From NCBI GenBank assembly GCA_027023175.1, contig JALVWW010000221.1, forward strand, positions 1-9,034: a stretch of 9,034 bases of DNA, written 5' to 3'. The translations under genes and the position numbers were made by a program. Shown in pieces: positions 1-7,399 of the stretch (the first letter of the stretch is position 1; every line of letters begins with the position of its first letter). A model generated the notes under the pieces. The model made no database searches and had not been told where the DNA came from. It saw nothing but the letters and a program-made list of their open reading frames with translations. The stretch is from Campylobacterales bacterium. Lineage in GTDB: Bacteria; Campylobacterota; Campylobacteria; Campylobacterales; JALSKU01.

Positions 1-612
1 GCACATGAAGTAAAAAACCTGCTTCAGCCCTTAAAACTTTTACTTCAAGATGAAAACGAGATAGACAAAGAGGACCTCTACATCGTGAACAACACGCTAG
101 ATCGTATAAATGCACAAGTCATAGACTTTTTATCTCTTGGAAAACCCATAGATAAAAAAAATATAAAAGCCATAAATGCCAAAAGCTTTTTTGAAGAACT
201 TTTAGAAATCATAAAGCCAAAGCTAAAAGAGAACAATATAACTTTAAGATATGATATAGATAAGGGTTTGAAAGTCTATATGAGTAAAAACTCTCTTGAA
301 ATGATACTCATAAACCTCATAAACAACTCCATCGAAGCTTTGCAAAAAAATGGAGAGATAGAGATATCCTGGCACAGTGATGACAAAGATATGAGTGTAT
401 TAAAAATTGCTGACAGTGGTCCCGGCATCCCCAAACAGATGAGGGAAAAAATCTTCAAGCCATTTTTTACTACAAAAAGCAACGGCTCAGGACTTGGACT
501 TTTTACCATATATAAGATAGTATATCTCTCAGGCGGACAAATAAGTCTGCTTGAGAGTGATAAAACAACATTTGTAATAAAATTACCATTGGAAGAGAGC
601 TTTGCTTCTTGA
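1..612 (+). CDS. Sensor histidine kinase, C-terminal part (5' end outside window)
   Basis: The reading frame is open from base 1 to a TGA stop at 610-612, so 203 residues are visible and the sensor part is missing. The first visible residues, AHEVKNLLQPLKLL, are an H-box of the NtrB/NtrY type; the phospho-accepting His is visible residue 2 (bases 4-6). A HATPase_c domain follows: N-box NLINNSIEAL near residues 105-114, G1 box DSGPGIP 138-144, F-box FKPFF, and G2 box GSGLGLF 162-168. All catalytic boxes look intact. The enzyme should autophosphorylate on His and pass the phosphate to the response regulator encoded 16 bases downstream. A GTG at base 85 could be mistaken for a start, but it lies after the H-box and cannot be the real one. 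The signal sensed, and whether the kinase is membrane-bound, cannot be told from here. Confidence 0.93.
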   Translation, partial: AHEVKNLLQPLKLLLQDENEIDKEDLYIVNNTLDRINAQVIDFLSLGKPIDKKNIKAINAKSFFEELLEIIKPKLKENNITLRYDIDKGLKVYMSKNSLEMILINLINNSIEALQKNGEIEISWHSDDKDMSVLKIADSGPGIPKQMREKIFKPFFTTKSNGSGLGLFTIYKIVYLSGGQISLLESDKTTFVIKLPLEESFAS

Positions 613-614
613 AA

Positions 615-620
615 AAGGAG
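615..620 (+). promoter_or_regulatory. Shine-Dalgarno site fixing the response-regulator start
   Basis: AAGGAG lies 8 bases before ATG 629. It shows that translation starts there and not at the in-frame TTG at 602, which would overlap the kinase gene and add nine residues before the receiver domain. Confidence 0.85.
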
Positions 621-628
621 ATTATTGG

Positions 629-2002
629 ATGAAAATAGCAATCATAGATGACCAAAGTGAGATAAGATACTCGGTTTCAAAGATACTCAAAAGAGTCGGA
701 CATGATACACTTTTGTTAAGTGGATTGGAGTTTGACGTTATAAAACAGATAAAAGAGAGTGGTATCGACCTTTTGGTGGTAGATGTAATGCTCAGTGATG
801 ACTTTTCAGGGATTGATTTAATTAAAAATCTTATCAGACAAGGCATCAAACTTCCGGTAGTTTTAATGACTGCCTATACAACTCCTACAAACATGATAGA
901 AGCTTCAAAAATAGGTATAAAAGACATACTTCAAAAGCCTTTTACGCCTGACGAATTAAAAGAGATAATAAAAAAATATGACGAAAAAAATGAAAACGAT
1001 ATAAAGATAATAGGTCAAATAAATGAAGAGTTCGTAGGCTCTTTTCAAACCATGAAAGATATCTACAACAAAATTGGAGTTGCCTCCACTAATGACCTGC
1101 CCGTTATGATACTGGGAGATACCGGCACAGGAAAAGAGCTTATAGCAAATCTCATACACAAAAATTCAAAATTTTCAAAGTCAGATATTTTGGCAGTAAA
1201 TTGTGCTACCATACCAAGCGAACTTTTTGAGTCTCAGTTTTTCGGGCATGAAAAAGGCTCGTTTTCGGGAGCAAAAGAGAAACATATAGGGTTTGCGGAA
1301 GCCGTGGGAGAAGGTACACTCTTTTTGGATGAGATAGGAGAGATAGATATATCTCTTCAAAGCAAGCTTTTAAGGTTTTTGGAAAATAAAACTTTCAAAA
1401 GAGTCGGAGGCAACAAGGATATCAAATTTAAAGGGAGAATAATATCCGCAACAAATATAAACATACTGGAAAATATAGAAAATAAAACTTTTAGAGAAGA
1501 TTTGTATTTTAGGCTCTCAACCATAAAGATAGAAGTCCCGAGTCTTGAGGAAAGAAAAGAGGATATCCCTATACTCGCACAATTTTTTATAAAGAAGGCA
1601 AACAAAGAGCTTAATTTAAATATCCAAGGCATATCCAATGACGCTATGGAACTACTTAAAAGCAGATATTACAAAGGCAATATAAGAGAGTTAAAAAACA
1701 GTATCTACAACTCAGCTTTAAATGCTCATGAAGATATAATAAAAAAAGAGAATATCCATTTTGAAAACAAACAAAAAAGAAGTAACAATATCTCAGAAGC
1801 CATACAAACACTCATAGAAGAAAAAGGTATAGAAAATGCTCAGGAAATTTTCGGCCAAATAGAAAAAGAGTTTTACAAAAAGCTTTTAAACAAATGTGAC
1901 AATATAACACATCTGTCAAACTACCTCGGCATCTCAAGAAGTACACTGAGAAAGATTTTAAACAAACACGGACTCCAACAAAACAGTAGCAACAGTAAGT
2001 AG
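629..2002 (+). CDS. NtrC-family sigma-54-dependent response regulator
   Basis: This 457-residue protein has three parts. The receiver domain (about 1-115) has acidic pair D7/D8, phospho-acceptor D52 in VDVML, T81 and K103. The AAA+ sigma-54 activation domain (about 133-365) has Walker A GDTGTGKE at 163-170, Walker B LFLDE at 231-235, candidate arginine fingers R289 and R295, and sensor II GNIREL at 350-355. A Fis-type helix-turn-helix lies near 427-449. Phosphorylation by the upstream kinase should drive oligomerisation and ATP-dependent opening of sigma-54 promoters. The sigma-54-contacting loop reads GSFSGA (210-215) in place of GAFTGA, and the usual WPGN before sensor II is YKGN. The complete DNA-binding domain differs from H. 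pylori FlgR, which lacks one. Its targets are unknown; I saw no -24/-12 promoter in the intergenic stretches here. Confidence 0.95.
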   Translation: MKIAIIDDQSEIRYSVSKILKRVGHDTLLLSGLEFDVIKQIKESGIDLLVVDVMLSDDFSGIDLIKNLIRQGIKLPVVLMTAYTTPTNMIEASKIGIKDILQKPFTPDELKEIIKKYDEKNENDIKIIGQINEEFVGSFQTMKDIYNKIGVASTNDLPVMILGDTGTGKELIANLIHKNSKFSKSDILAVNCATIPSELFESQFFGHEKGSFSGAKEKHIGFAEAVGEGTLFLDEIGEIDISLQSKLLRFLENKTFKRVGGNKDIKFKGRIISATNINILENIENKTFREDLYFRLSTIKIEVPSLEERKEDIPILAQFFIKKANKELNLNIQGISNDAMELLKSRYYKGNIRELKNSIYNSALNAHEDIIKKENIHFENKQKRSNNISEAIQTLIEEKGIENAQEIFGQIEKEFYKKLLNKCDNITHLSNYLGISRSTLRKILNKHGLQQNSSNSK

Positions 2003-2030
2003 CAAGCGGTTACTATATGCCGCTTGCTAC
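1999..2030. terminator. Perfect palindromic stem-loop between convergent genes
   Basis: Arms GTAGCAAGCGG (1999-2009) and CCGCTTGCTAC (2020-2030) pair perfectly over 11 bp around a 10-base loop. The stop TAG of the response regulator (2000-2002) and that of the minus-strand hydrolase (2027-2029) lie at mirrored positions in the arms. Neither strand has a T-run after the stem, so this is not a classic intrinsic terminator. A shared, factor-assisted or 3'-end-stabilising hairpin is the more likely role. Confidence 0.5.
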
Positions 2031-2635
2031 GATACTATCCATTCGTGTTCAACCAAAACAGTATCTTTATATAAAATCCTGCCTGTAAACTTATCGCCTT
2101 TTTTATACTTTCCCACACCTTTTGGTGTGCCGCTCATAATAATATCTCCATCTTCAAGACTTAAAAAACTTTCCACCTCTTTTAAAATAGTTTTTGGCTT
2201 ATAAATCATATGGGCTACACTGCCTTTTTGCACCAAGTCTGCATTGATATAAAGCTCTAAGCCCAGTTCATTGACTTCGCATACAAAAGGTACAAACTCA
2301 CTAAAAACCGCTGCCCCATCAAAACACTTTGCTCTCTCCCACGGCAAACCTTTGCTTTTTAGATAACTTTGAAGCTCTCTTTTGGTTAAATCCAAACCAA
2401 ACCCGACTCCTGCAATCTTTTTATTTATTACTAAAAAACTTATCTCGCCTTCATAATGGTTGTCATCGCTGACATATCTCAACTCATTGCTTACAGCAGA
2501 ATTTGGTTTTAAAAAAAGTACCATATTTTCAGGTATTTCATTGCCGAGCTCTTTGATATGCTCTACATAATTTCTACCTACGCATACAACTTTACTCGGA
2601 GTTATTTTACTGTTGTCAAATATTACACTGTTCAA
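2027..2635 (-). CDS. FAH-family hydrolase (YcgM/FAHD1-like acylpyruvase)
   Basis: This 202-residue soluble protein belongs to the fumarylacetoacetate hydrolase family. It resembles the short single-domain members YcgM and FAHD1 (about 220 residues), which cleave acylpyruvates or decarboxylate oxaloacetate. Visible signatures are VGRNYVEHIKEL, with a His26/Glu29 pair matching the FAHD1 catalytic dyad; HYEGEISF, with metal ligands E62 and E64; the third ligand D82 in GLDLTKRELQ; Lys103 in AKCFDGAAVF; and MSGTPKGVG near 167-174. All expected active-site residues are present, so it should be an active Mg/Mn-dependent enzyme. The start is TTG with a strong ribosome-binding site, and the next Met is residue 38, beyond the catalytic dyad. 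No pathway genes flank it, so the substrate is unassigned. It converges with the response-regulator gene and diverges from the EAL gene. Confidence 0.92.
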   Translation of the reverse strand: MNSVIFDNSKITPSKVVCVGRNYVEHIKELGNEIPENMVLFLKPNSAVSNELRYVSDDNHYEGEISFLVINKKIAGVGFGLDLTKRELQSYLKSKGLPWERAKCFDGAAVFSEFVPFVCEVNELGLELYINADLVQKGSVAHMIYKPKTILKEVESFLSLEDGDIIMSGTPKGVGKYKKGDKFTGRILYKDTVLVEHEWIVS

Positions 2636-2642
2636 GATATTT

Positions 2643-2650
2643 ACCTCCTT
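2643..2650 (-). promoter_or_regulatory. Strong Shine-Dalgarno site for a TTG start
   Basis: On the minus strand AAGGAGGT lies 7 bases before the TTG at 2635-2633. This near-perfect match and ideal spacing justify calling the rare TTG as the start of the FAH-family gene. Confidence 0.85.
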
Positions 2651-2665
2651 GTATATGATAAGTCT

Positions 2666-2671
2666 ATTATA
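2666..2671 (-). promoter_or_regulatory. Probable sigma-70 -10 box for the FAH-family gene
   Basis: A consensus TATAAT on the minus strand lies about 30 bp before the TTG start, which predicts a short leader. I see no good -35 hexamer at normal spacing; this is common in Campylobacterota, where the housekeeping -35 is poorly conserved. Confidence 0.55.
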
Positions 2672-2689
2672 CTGCTATCATTTTAACAC

Positions 2690-2717
2690 TTGACTTAAAA
2701 CAATGTTATTTTATAAA
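2690..2717 (+). promoter_or_regulatory. Alternative promoter for the EAL/antiporter pair
   Basis: TTGACT (2690-2695) and TATAAA (2712-2717) are separated by 16 bp, close to sigma-70 consensus. It lies just upstream of a better -10 box at 2727-2732, so this may be the weaker of two starts or a chance match in AT-rich DNA. Confidence 0.35.
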
Positions 2718-2723
2718 AAAGTA

Positions 2724-2732
2724 TGATATAAT
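2724..2732 (+). promoter_or_regulatory. Extended -10 promoter for the EAL/antiporter pair
   Basis: TGATATAAT is a full extended -10 element (TGn plus consensus TATAAT), which can work without a -35 box. Transcription would start near 2739, giving a leader of about 43 bases before ATG 2782. It is back-to-back with the minus-strand -10 box at 2666-2671, so the 146-bp gap holds divergent promoters and little else. Confidence 0.6.
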
Positions 2733-2781
2733 CTTTTTTTATAGTAATATGTAAAAAAAATGTATAAGCTTTGGAGACAAT

Positions 2782-3519
2782 ATGGAGAGTATAGCAGATA
2801 TAAATAAGATAAATGACCGTACTGAAAATATAGTAAGCAAAGTACAATCAAGTGTCAGTGACCTTGTTTACAATATAAAAACCAAAAGCATCACAAAGTA
2901 TGAAGCACTTGCCAGAATAATAGATGAAGATGGTACCGTGATACCTCCTTATCACTTTTTGGAAATTTCAAAAAAAGCAAGACTTTATAGTAATATTACA
3001 AAAAGTATAATTTCCAAAACTTTCATATCAGCAAAAAAGTATCCACATTTGTCATTTTCCATCAACCTCTCAATAGCTGATATGCAAGATGAAGATACGG
3101 TATCCTTCATAGAAAAATCACTTACAGACTTAAACAATCCGCAAAAAATCGTATTTGAAATACTTGAAAGCGAGAGCATAGAAAATTATAAAAGTATAAA
3201 TGCCTTTATAACCAGATTTAAAAGTACAGGCTACAGGTTTGCCATAGATGACTTTGGAAGCGGATATTCCAATTTTGCTCATTTGATTGAATTAAATATT
3301 GACTTTATAAAAATAGATGCATCTTTGATAAAAAACATTCATAAAGATACAAAATCCTATGAAATAGTAAAAACCATTGCAGAGTTTGCAAAAATTATAA
3401 ATGTCCAAACTATAGCAGAGTATGTCGAATCAAAAGAGATACTAAACAAAATAACGCATTTGGGTATAGATTATGCCCAGGGTTATTATATCTCAAAACC
3501 TCAAGAAAAACTACCTTAA
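2782..3519 (+). CDS. Stand-alone EAL-domain c-di-GMP phosphodiesterase
   Basis: The 245-residue protein is almost entirely one EAL domain after about 35 N-terminal residues. No GGDEF, PAS or membrane segment is visible. Residues expected for catalysis and metal binding are present: E41 in YEAL, R45, N95 in SINLS, E126 and E129 in EILES, D156/D157 in IDDFGSGYS, K177 in FIKID, E213 and E216 in AEYVE, and Q233 in AQGYY. It should therefore hydrolyse c-di-GMP to pGpG in the cytoplasm. The AEGVE motif has Tyr for Gly, a change near the active site that may be tolerated. GGAG at 2773-2776 precedes the ATG by 5 bases. Its stop is 10 bases before the antiporter ATG, so the two are probably co-transcribed. 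With no sensor domain, control may be by expression or partner binding. Confidence 0.92.
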   Translation: MESIADINKINDRTENIVSKVQSSVSDLVYNIKTKSITKYEALARIIDEDGTVIPPYHFLEISKKARLYSNITKSIISKTFISAKKYPHLSFSINLSIADMQDEDTVSFIEKSLTDLNNPQKIVFEILESESIENYKSINAFITRFKSTGYRFAIDDFGSGYSNFAHLIELNIDFIKIDASLIKNIHKDTKSYEIVKTIAEFAKIINVQTIAEYVESKEILNKITHLGIDYAQGYYISKPQEKLP

Positions 3520-3529
3520 GAGTATAAAA

Positions 3530-5134
3530 ATGGATCAAATACTTCAAATTGTTTTGGTAGTTATCTTTATAGCTACTCTGCTTAATATTCTGCTTAAAAA
3601 GATAGGGCTCCCAACCATCATAGGCTATATCCTCACAGGAGTAATACTTACCAACCTGTACAGCATAGGGCTTCACAACAAAGAGATGCTCGATGGGGTT
3701 TCCGAATTTGGAATAGTTTTTTTAATGTTTACCATAGGATTGGAATTTTCCATCACAGTTTTATCTTCCATGAAAAAAGAGGTTTTTTTATATGGCTTTT
3801 TACAGCTGATTGCAACATCATTCATCCTCTCTTTGATGTCATACTATTTTTTTGATATAGAGTTAAAAGGTGCTATCATTATAGGAAGCGGTTTGTCTCT
3901 TTCTTCTACAGCTATTGTTATCAAAATTCTAAATGAAAAAAAAGATTTACAAAGACAGTATGGGAGAAAAGCTCTTGGGATTTTACTTTTTCAAGATATA
4001 GCAGTTATTCCTCTTTTTATCATGGTAAGTATATTCGCCAATAGTGATGCCAATATCTCTGCACTCTTATGGAAAACAGCCTATGGGGCTTTTATAGTTG
4101 TGATTACGATTTATCTTATCGGCAAATATCTTTTAAATTTTATTTTAACCTATATAACATCACTCAAAACTTATGAGATTTTTATAGCAACTCTTCTTTT
4201 TATAGTCGTAGGAAGTTCTTTGGTAGCACACTATTATGGCTTTTCTTACTCTTTGGGGGCGTTTTTGGCAGGCATTATGATATCGGAAACAAAATTCAAG
4301 CATCAGATAGAAGCCGATATGATACCTTTTAGAGATATTTTGCTTGGAGTATTTTTTATTACTGTAGGGATGCAAATAGACATTGCCGTACTTTTAAACT
4401 ACTTTTTTATTATTTTGGGCATTACTGTTTTGATAATGTTTTTAAAATTTACAGTTCTGTTTTTCACCCTCAATTTTTTTACCCAAAAGCGTACAGCATT
4501 TAAAACAGCCTTGGCACTATCCCAGATAGGTGAGTTTGCCATAGTTCTGTTTGAACTTGCTCGCAACTCCTCTTTGATAGGACAGACTTATACACAAATT
4601 CTCATAATATCAGTAGTTATTTCAATGATAATTTCTCCCTTTATCATAAATCACATCAGATATTTGGCTGATATGATTTTAAAAGAGGAGAATATTGAAA
4701 TCGACTTTATCGACTCCTCTAATTTATCCAATCATGTAGTAGTGTGCGGATATGGCAGGCTTGGCAAAATAGTATCGAGAAAACTTCAGCAAAGAAATAT
4801 AAAATTTATCATTATCGAACATGATATAAAACTTGTAAAAGAAGCTATAAATGAAGGAGTACTCGCTATATTTGGAAATGCAGCCATGCCAAATATACAA
4901 AAAGCGGTCAATCTAAAAGAAGCGGTATCGGCTATAGTAGCCATAGACAATGAGGAAAAACTGTATATGGTTTGTGAATCTCTTAGAGAAAACTCACCTC
5001 ATCTGCATATTATCGCCAATGTTAAGGATGCCCATACAAAAGAGTTACTTTTTAAGAGTGTGGACCACATACTTTTTGAGCCGGAAAATACCGCAACTCT
5101 TTTGGTCAATGAAGCTTTAAGCTGCAGACCTTAG
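3530..5134 (+). CDS. CPA2 (KefB-type) cation:proton antiporter with TrkA-N domain
   Basis: The 534-residue protein has a membrane domain of about a dozen hydrophobic helices (about 1-380) and a cytoplasmic Rossmann domain (about 400-534). Family signatures are GLPTIIGYILTGV (26-38), the SSTAIV stretch (125-130), LFQDIAVIPL with the conserved Asp156, GAFLAGIMIS (243-252) and SQIGEF (331-336). The Rossmann domain opens with VVVCGYGRLG (403-412) and has an acidic Glu430 after the second strand, as in NAD-binding TrkA-N/KTN domains. It most likely expels K+ (or Na+) in exchange for protons under nucleotide control. No TrkA-C domain follows, and at 534 residues it is shorter than E. coli KefB/KefC (about 600). 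ATG 3530 is preferred (AAGAG 7 bases upstream); an in-frame ATG at 3473 lies inside the EAL gene and adds a non-membrane segment. The 3' end overlaps the convergent chemoreceptor gene by 18 bp. Confidence 0.92.
   Translation: MDQILQIVLVVIFIATLLNILLKKIGLPTIIGYILTGVILTNLYSIGLHNKEMLDGVSEFGIVFLMFTIGLEFSITVLSSMKKEVFLYGFLQLIATSFILSLMSYYFFDIELKGAIIIGSGLSLSSTAIVIKILNEKKDLQRQYGRKALGILLFQDIAVIPLFIMVSIFANSDANISALLWKTAYGAFIVVITIYLIGKYLLNFILTYITSLKTYEIFIATLLFIVVGSSLVAHYYGFSYSLGAFLAGIMISETKFKHQIEADMIPFRDILLGVFFITVGMQIDIAVLLNYFFIILGITVLIMFLKFTVLFFTLNFFTQKRTAFKTALALSQIGEFAIVLFELARNSSLIGQTYTQILIISVVISMIISPFIINHIRYLADMILKEENIEIDFIDSSNLSNHVVVCGYGRLGKIVSRKLQQRNIKFIIIEHDIKLVKEAINEGVLAIFGNAAMPNIQKAVNLKEAVSAIVAIDNEEKLYMVCESLRENSPHLHIIANVKDAHTKELLFKSVDHILFEPENTATLLVNEALSCRP
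5117..5134. other. 18-bp tail-to-tail overlap of convergent genes
   Basis: The antiporter ends with TAG at 5132-5134 on the plus strand, and the chemoreceptor ends with TAA at 5119-5117 on the minus strand. The last codons of each gene are therefore antisense to the other. I see only a weak 5-bp hairpin here (5119-5123 with 5133-5137) and no convincing terminator, so the transcripts probably run into each other. Confidence 0.85.
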
Positions 5135-7363
5135 CTTTTTCATTTCTATTCCAAGCTCATCCAAAAGAGCATACAATTCATGGCTTGCCTTTTCCATCTC
5201 TTTAAAGTTTTCAACTATTGTTTCTTCGTTTTCTATGCGTTTGTCATCTTTTATTATAAATTTCATATTTTCTAAAACTTTGTTGTGTATTGTTTTGTGA
5301 GGCTTATCTATCTTCACATATGATGGGGCTTTGCCAAAAACTTTTTTACCCTTGTCATGATACCAAAGACCAAACCTGCAATGTTCACTATCAGTAAAGT
5401 TGGCATTCTTGTCCGCATTTACTATGGCATTGTATGCATTTGCCTTATAAATGATATGATCGATCTTGACCATTATCAAAAATACCTGGTTTTTCATATC
5501 TTCAGTCAAATCCGAAGCCTCTTTGGAATTTCTTTCAAGTTCCTGCATAGTCTTTTTATACTCTTCTACTATACTTGATACATTGCTCGATACTTCTATC
5601 ATATTTTGGGATTTGGACACGATATCACCGGTTTCTTGCTTCATGCTGTTGATGGATACATTGATTTCACTGGTAGCCTTTTGTGTTCTCTCAGCCAGTT
5701 TTCTTACCTCATCCGCCACAACAGCAAATCCTCTTCCATGCTCTCCCGCACGAGCTGCTTCAATGGCGGCATTTAGCGAAAGAAGGTTTGTTTGTTCGGC
5801 TATATCTTTTATAAGATCAACTACCGAAGTTATATTGTTGCTCATTTCATTTAGCTCATTTATGGTAACATTTGAGTCATTTATCTGTTCAGAAAGTGTT
5901 TGCATATTTTCCAAAATCTTTTCAAGTACTTTCAAACTTTCAGTTGAACGCTTGCTTGTATTTTCCGAACTGCTTAATACAACATCAAGGTCATTTATAA
6001 GGTTTTCCGTTTCTCTTTGAATCAAAGCCAACCCCTTGCCCACATCTCCTACCGACCTTACATGTGCACTAAAAGCTATAACTTTTTGTCTTTCACTTGC
6101 CTCCTTCATAGCTTTTATACCGTTTTGTACCATATGGATGGCAACTGCAAAGTCTCCTTTTAAACCATCATCTACAAGTACTTTAGAAAAGTCTCCTTGT
6201 GCCGCGCTGTCAACTGAGCTGTTTATCCTGCCGACCAAATCTTTAATGGTTTCAACTAGTATATGTAGCTCTCTTGTTATGATATCCATCTCATTTCTAG
6301 GAGTGCTTCTTCTGTCAACTACAACAGAAAGGTCTCCTGTATTGACTCTTCTTATAACATTCTTAAATCTATCGATTGCAATAAGGATAGAGTTTACAAT
6401 ATTTCTGGATATATAAGCCAAAAATGCAAGTATAAGCAGGGATATGACAGTGATAACTATCATCTGTATCATTATTTTATCAGCTATTTTATTGGATGTA
6501 TTTATAAGAATCTTGTCAAGATAATTTTCTATTTTTTTAAGAGAATTTATCTTTTTGGTTATGGTTTTAAACCAATATGTTGCATCTACTTCAAAACCAC
6601 TGTATTTTGAAAATGCTATATTTCTCATTTTTTCAACTTCCAAGAATGGTTTTTCTTTGGAAATTTGGGTATAAAATCTCAATATTTTATTATCTGCGGT
6701 TGTTTTAAAAAGGTGTAAAAGTACTTTTTGCTGAGAAACCACCGATATAAACTTACGCTTTAAAAAAGGAGTGAAAGCATCTCTGGCAAAAACACCCGAA
6801 AGCACTGCCCGCTCAATGCCGGCTCGCTCTTTTGCCGTTATAAAAAGCACCATAGAGTTCATCTCATTTCTAACTGTGGGAAGTTTTGGAATGGTGGAAA
6901 ATCTCGCAATGATATCTAAAATAGTTTTATTTAGATTTGTATAATAGTTTACTTCATCTTTGGTAGTCATTTTCAAGTTTTGTACTTTTTGTCGTACATT
7001 ACCGAGTTTTGAAAAATCTATTGATTTTTTGGCAGCTTTAACATAAGAATTGTTATTTGCGTCTATATAGTGTTTTAAAGCTGAGAGCTTTTTGTCTGTA
7101 CTTGTTATCTGGGTTTTTAGAATTTGAGCAAATTTTTTACCCTTTGAGTTAAGATAACCCGCACTCGCACCTCTCTCTTTTTGGAGCTCATGCACGACAT
7201 CACTGAGTTTGACCGAAAGTTCAACTACTTTTATAGTATCTTTTGAGTTTTGATATATCTTATACTGCGAAACAAAAACCGCAACTACATATACAAAAAT
7301 AGTAGCCATAGCTATAGCACTTAAGATAATAAGTCGTTTTTTTATGGTCATATTTCTGAACAT
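5117..7363 (-). CDS. Methyl-accepting chemotaxis protein: NIT - HAMP x2 - MA - CZB
   Basis: This 748-residue chemoreceptor has TM1 (about 11-31), a periplasmic domain of about 265 residues, TM2 (about 298-318), a HAMP (about 320-375), a second HAMP-like unit (AAQGDF...MVQNGI, about 380-416), and the signalling coiled coil. The conserved tip lies at about 520-560 (DIAEQTNLLSLNAAIEAARA, then RGFAVVADEVRKLAERT). The periplasmic part has both NIT motifs, LQKERGASAGYL (60-71) and AKERAGIERAVLSG (177-190), known from nitrate/nitrite sensing domains. The C-terminus is a CZB domain with four likely zinc ligands: H636, C662 in HCRFGLWY, and H689/H693 in PHKTIH. Family knowledge links CZB to Zn2+ and oxidant (HOCl) sensing. 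It should signal to CheA/CheW. AAGGAG (7371-7376) lies 7 bases before the ATG, which favours Met1 over Met5. No CheR-binding pentapeptide is seen at the C-terminus. The actual ligand is unproven. Confidence 0.95.
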   Translation of the reverse strand: MFRNMTIKKRLIILSAIAMATIFVYVVAVFVSQYKIYQNSKDTIKVVELSVKLSDVVHELQKERGASAGYLNSKGKKFAQILKTQITSTDKKLSALKHYIDANNNSYVKAAKKSIDFSKLGNVRQKVQNLKMTTKDEVNYYTNLNKTILDIIARFSTIPKLPTVRNEMNSMVLFITAKERAGIERAVLSGVFARDAFTPFLKRKFISVVSQQKVLLHLFKTTADNKILRFYTQISKEKPFLEVEKMRNIAFSKYSGFEVDATYWFKTITKKINSLKKIENYLDKILINTSNKIADKIMIQMIVITVISLLILAFLAYISRNIVNSILIAIDRFKNVIRRVNTGDLSVVVDRRSTPRNEMDIITRELHILVETIKDLVGRINSSVDSAAQGDFSKVLVDDGLKGDFAVAIHMVQNGIKAMKEASERQKVIAFSAHVRSVGDVGKGLALIQRETENLINDLDVVLSSSENTSKRSTESLKVLEKILENMQTLSEQINDSNVTINELNEMSNNITSVVDLIKDIAEQTNLLSLNAAIEAARAGEHGRGFAVVADEVRKLAERTQKATSEINVSINSMKQETGDIVSKSQNMIEVSSNVSSIVEEYKKTMQELERNSKEASDLTEDMKNQVFLIMVKIDHIIYKANAYNAIVNADKNANFTDSEHCRFGLWYHDKGKKVFGKAPSYVKIDKPHKTIHNKVLENMKFIIKDDKRIENEETIVENFKEMEKASHELYALLDELGIEMKKLRSAA

Positions 7364-7399
7364 TTTGGTACTCCTTGATGACTTATATTGGTTTTAACT

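Noticed and set aside
602..628. TTG at 602 as the response-regulator start
   Set aside because: The added nine residues precede a standard receiver start (MKIAIIDD), and AAGGAG is ideally placed for ATG 629.
276..641. Minus-strand open frame of 121 codons opposite the histidine kinase
   Set aside because: It lies antisense to the conserved HATPase boxes, which fully explain the codon pattern. No recognisable protein results.
2681..2700. Inverted repeat TTTTAA/TTAAAA around an 8-bp spacer between the divergent promoters, as an operator
   Set aside because: The arms are only 6 bp and are A/T only. Such matches are expected by chance in this AT-rich gap, and no regulator is identifiable.
2733..2760. 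T7 and A8 runs in the EAL leader as a phase-variation switch
   Set aside because: The runs lie outside any coding frame and are short for this composition. There is no evidence of length variation in a single sequence.
5119..5140. Intrinsic terminator for the antiporter gene
   Set aside because: The stem is only 5 bp (AAGCT/AGCTT) and mostly A/T, with just a short T-run after it. Too weak to call.
5466..6020. Plus-strand open frame of 184 codons opposite the chemoreceptor gene
   Set aside because: It is antisense to the well-supported MCP signalling domain. Its serine/leucine-rich product looks like a mirror of coiled-coil codons, and no family is recognisable.
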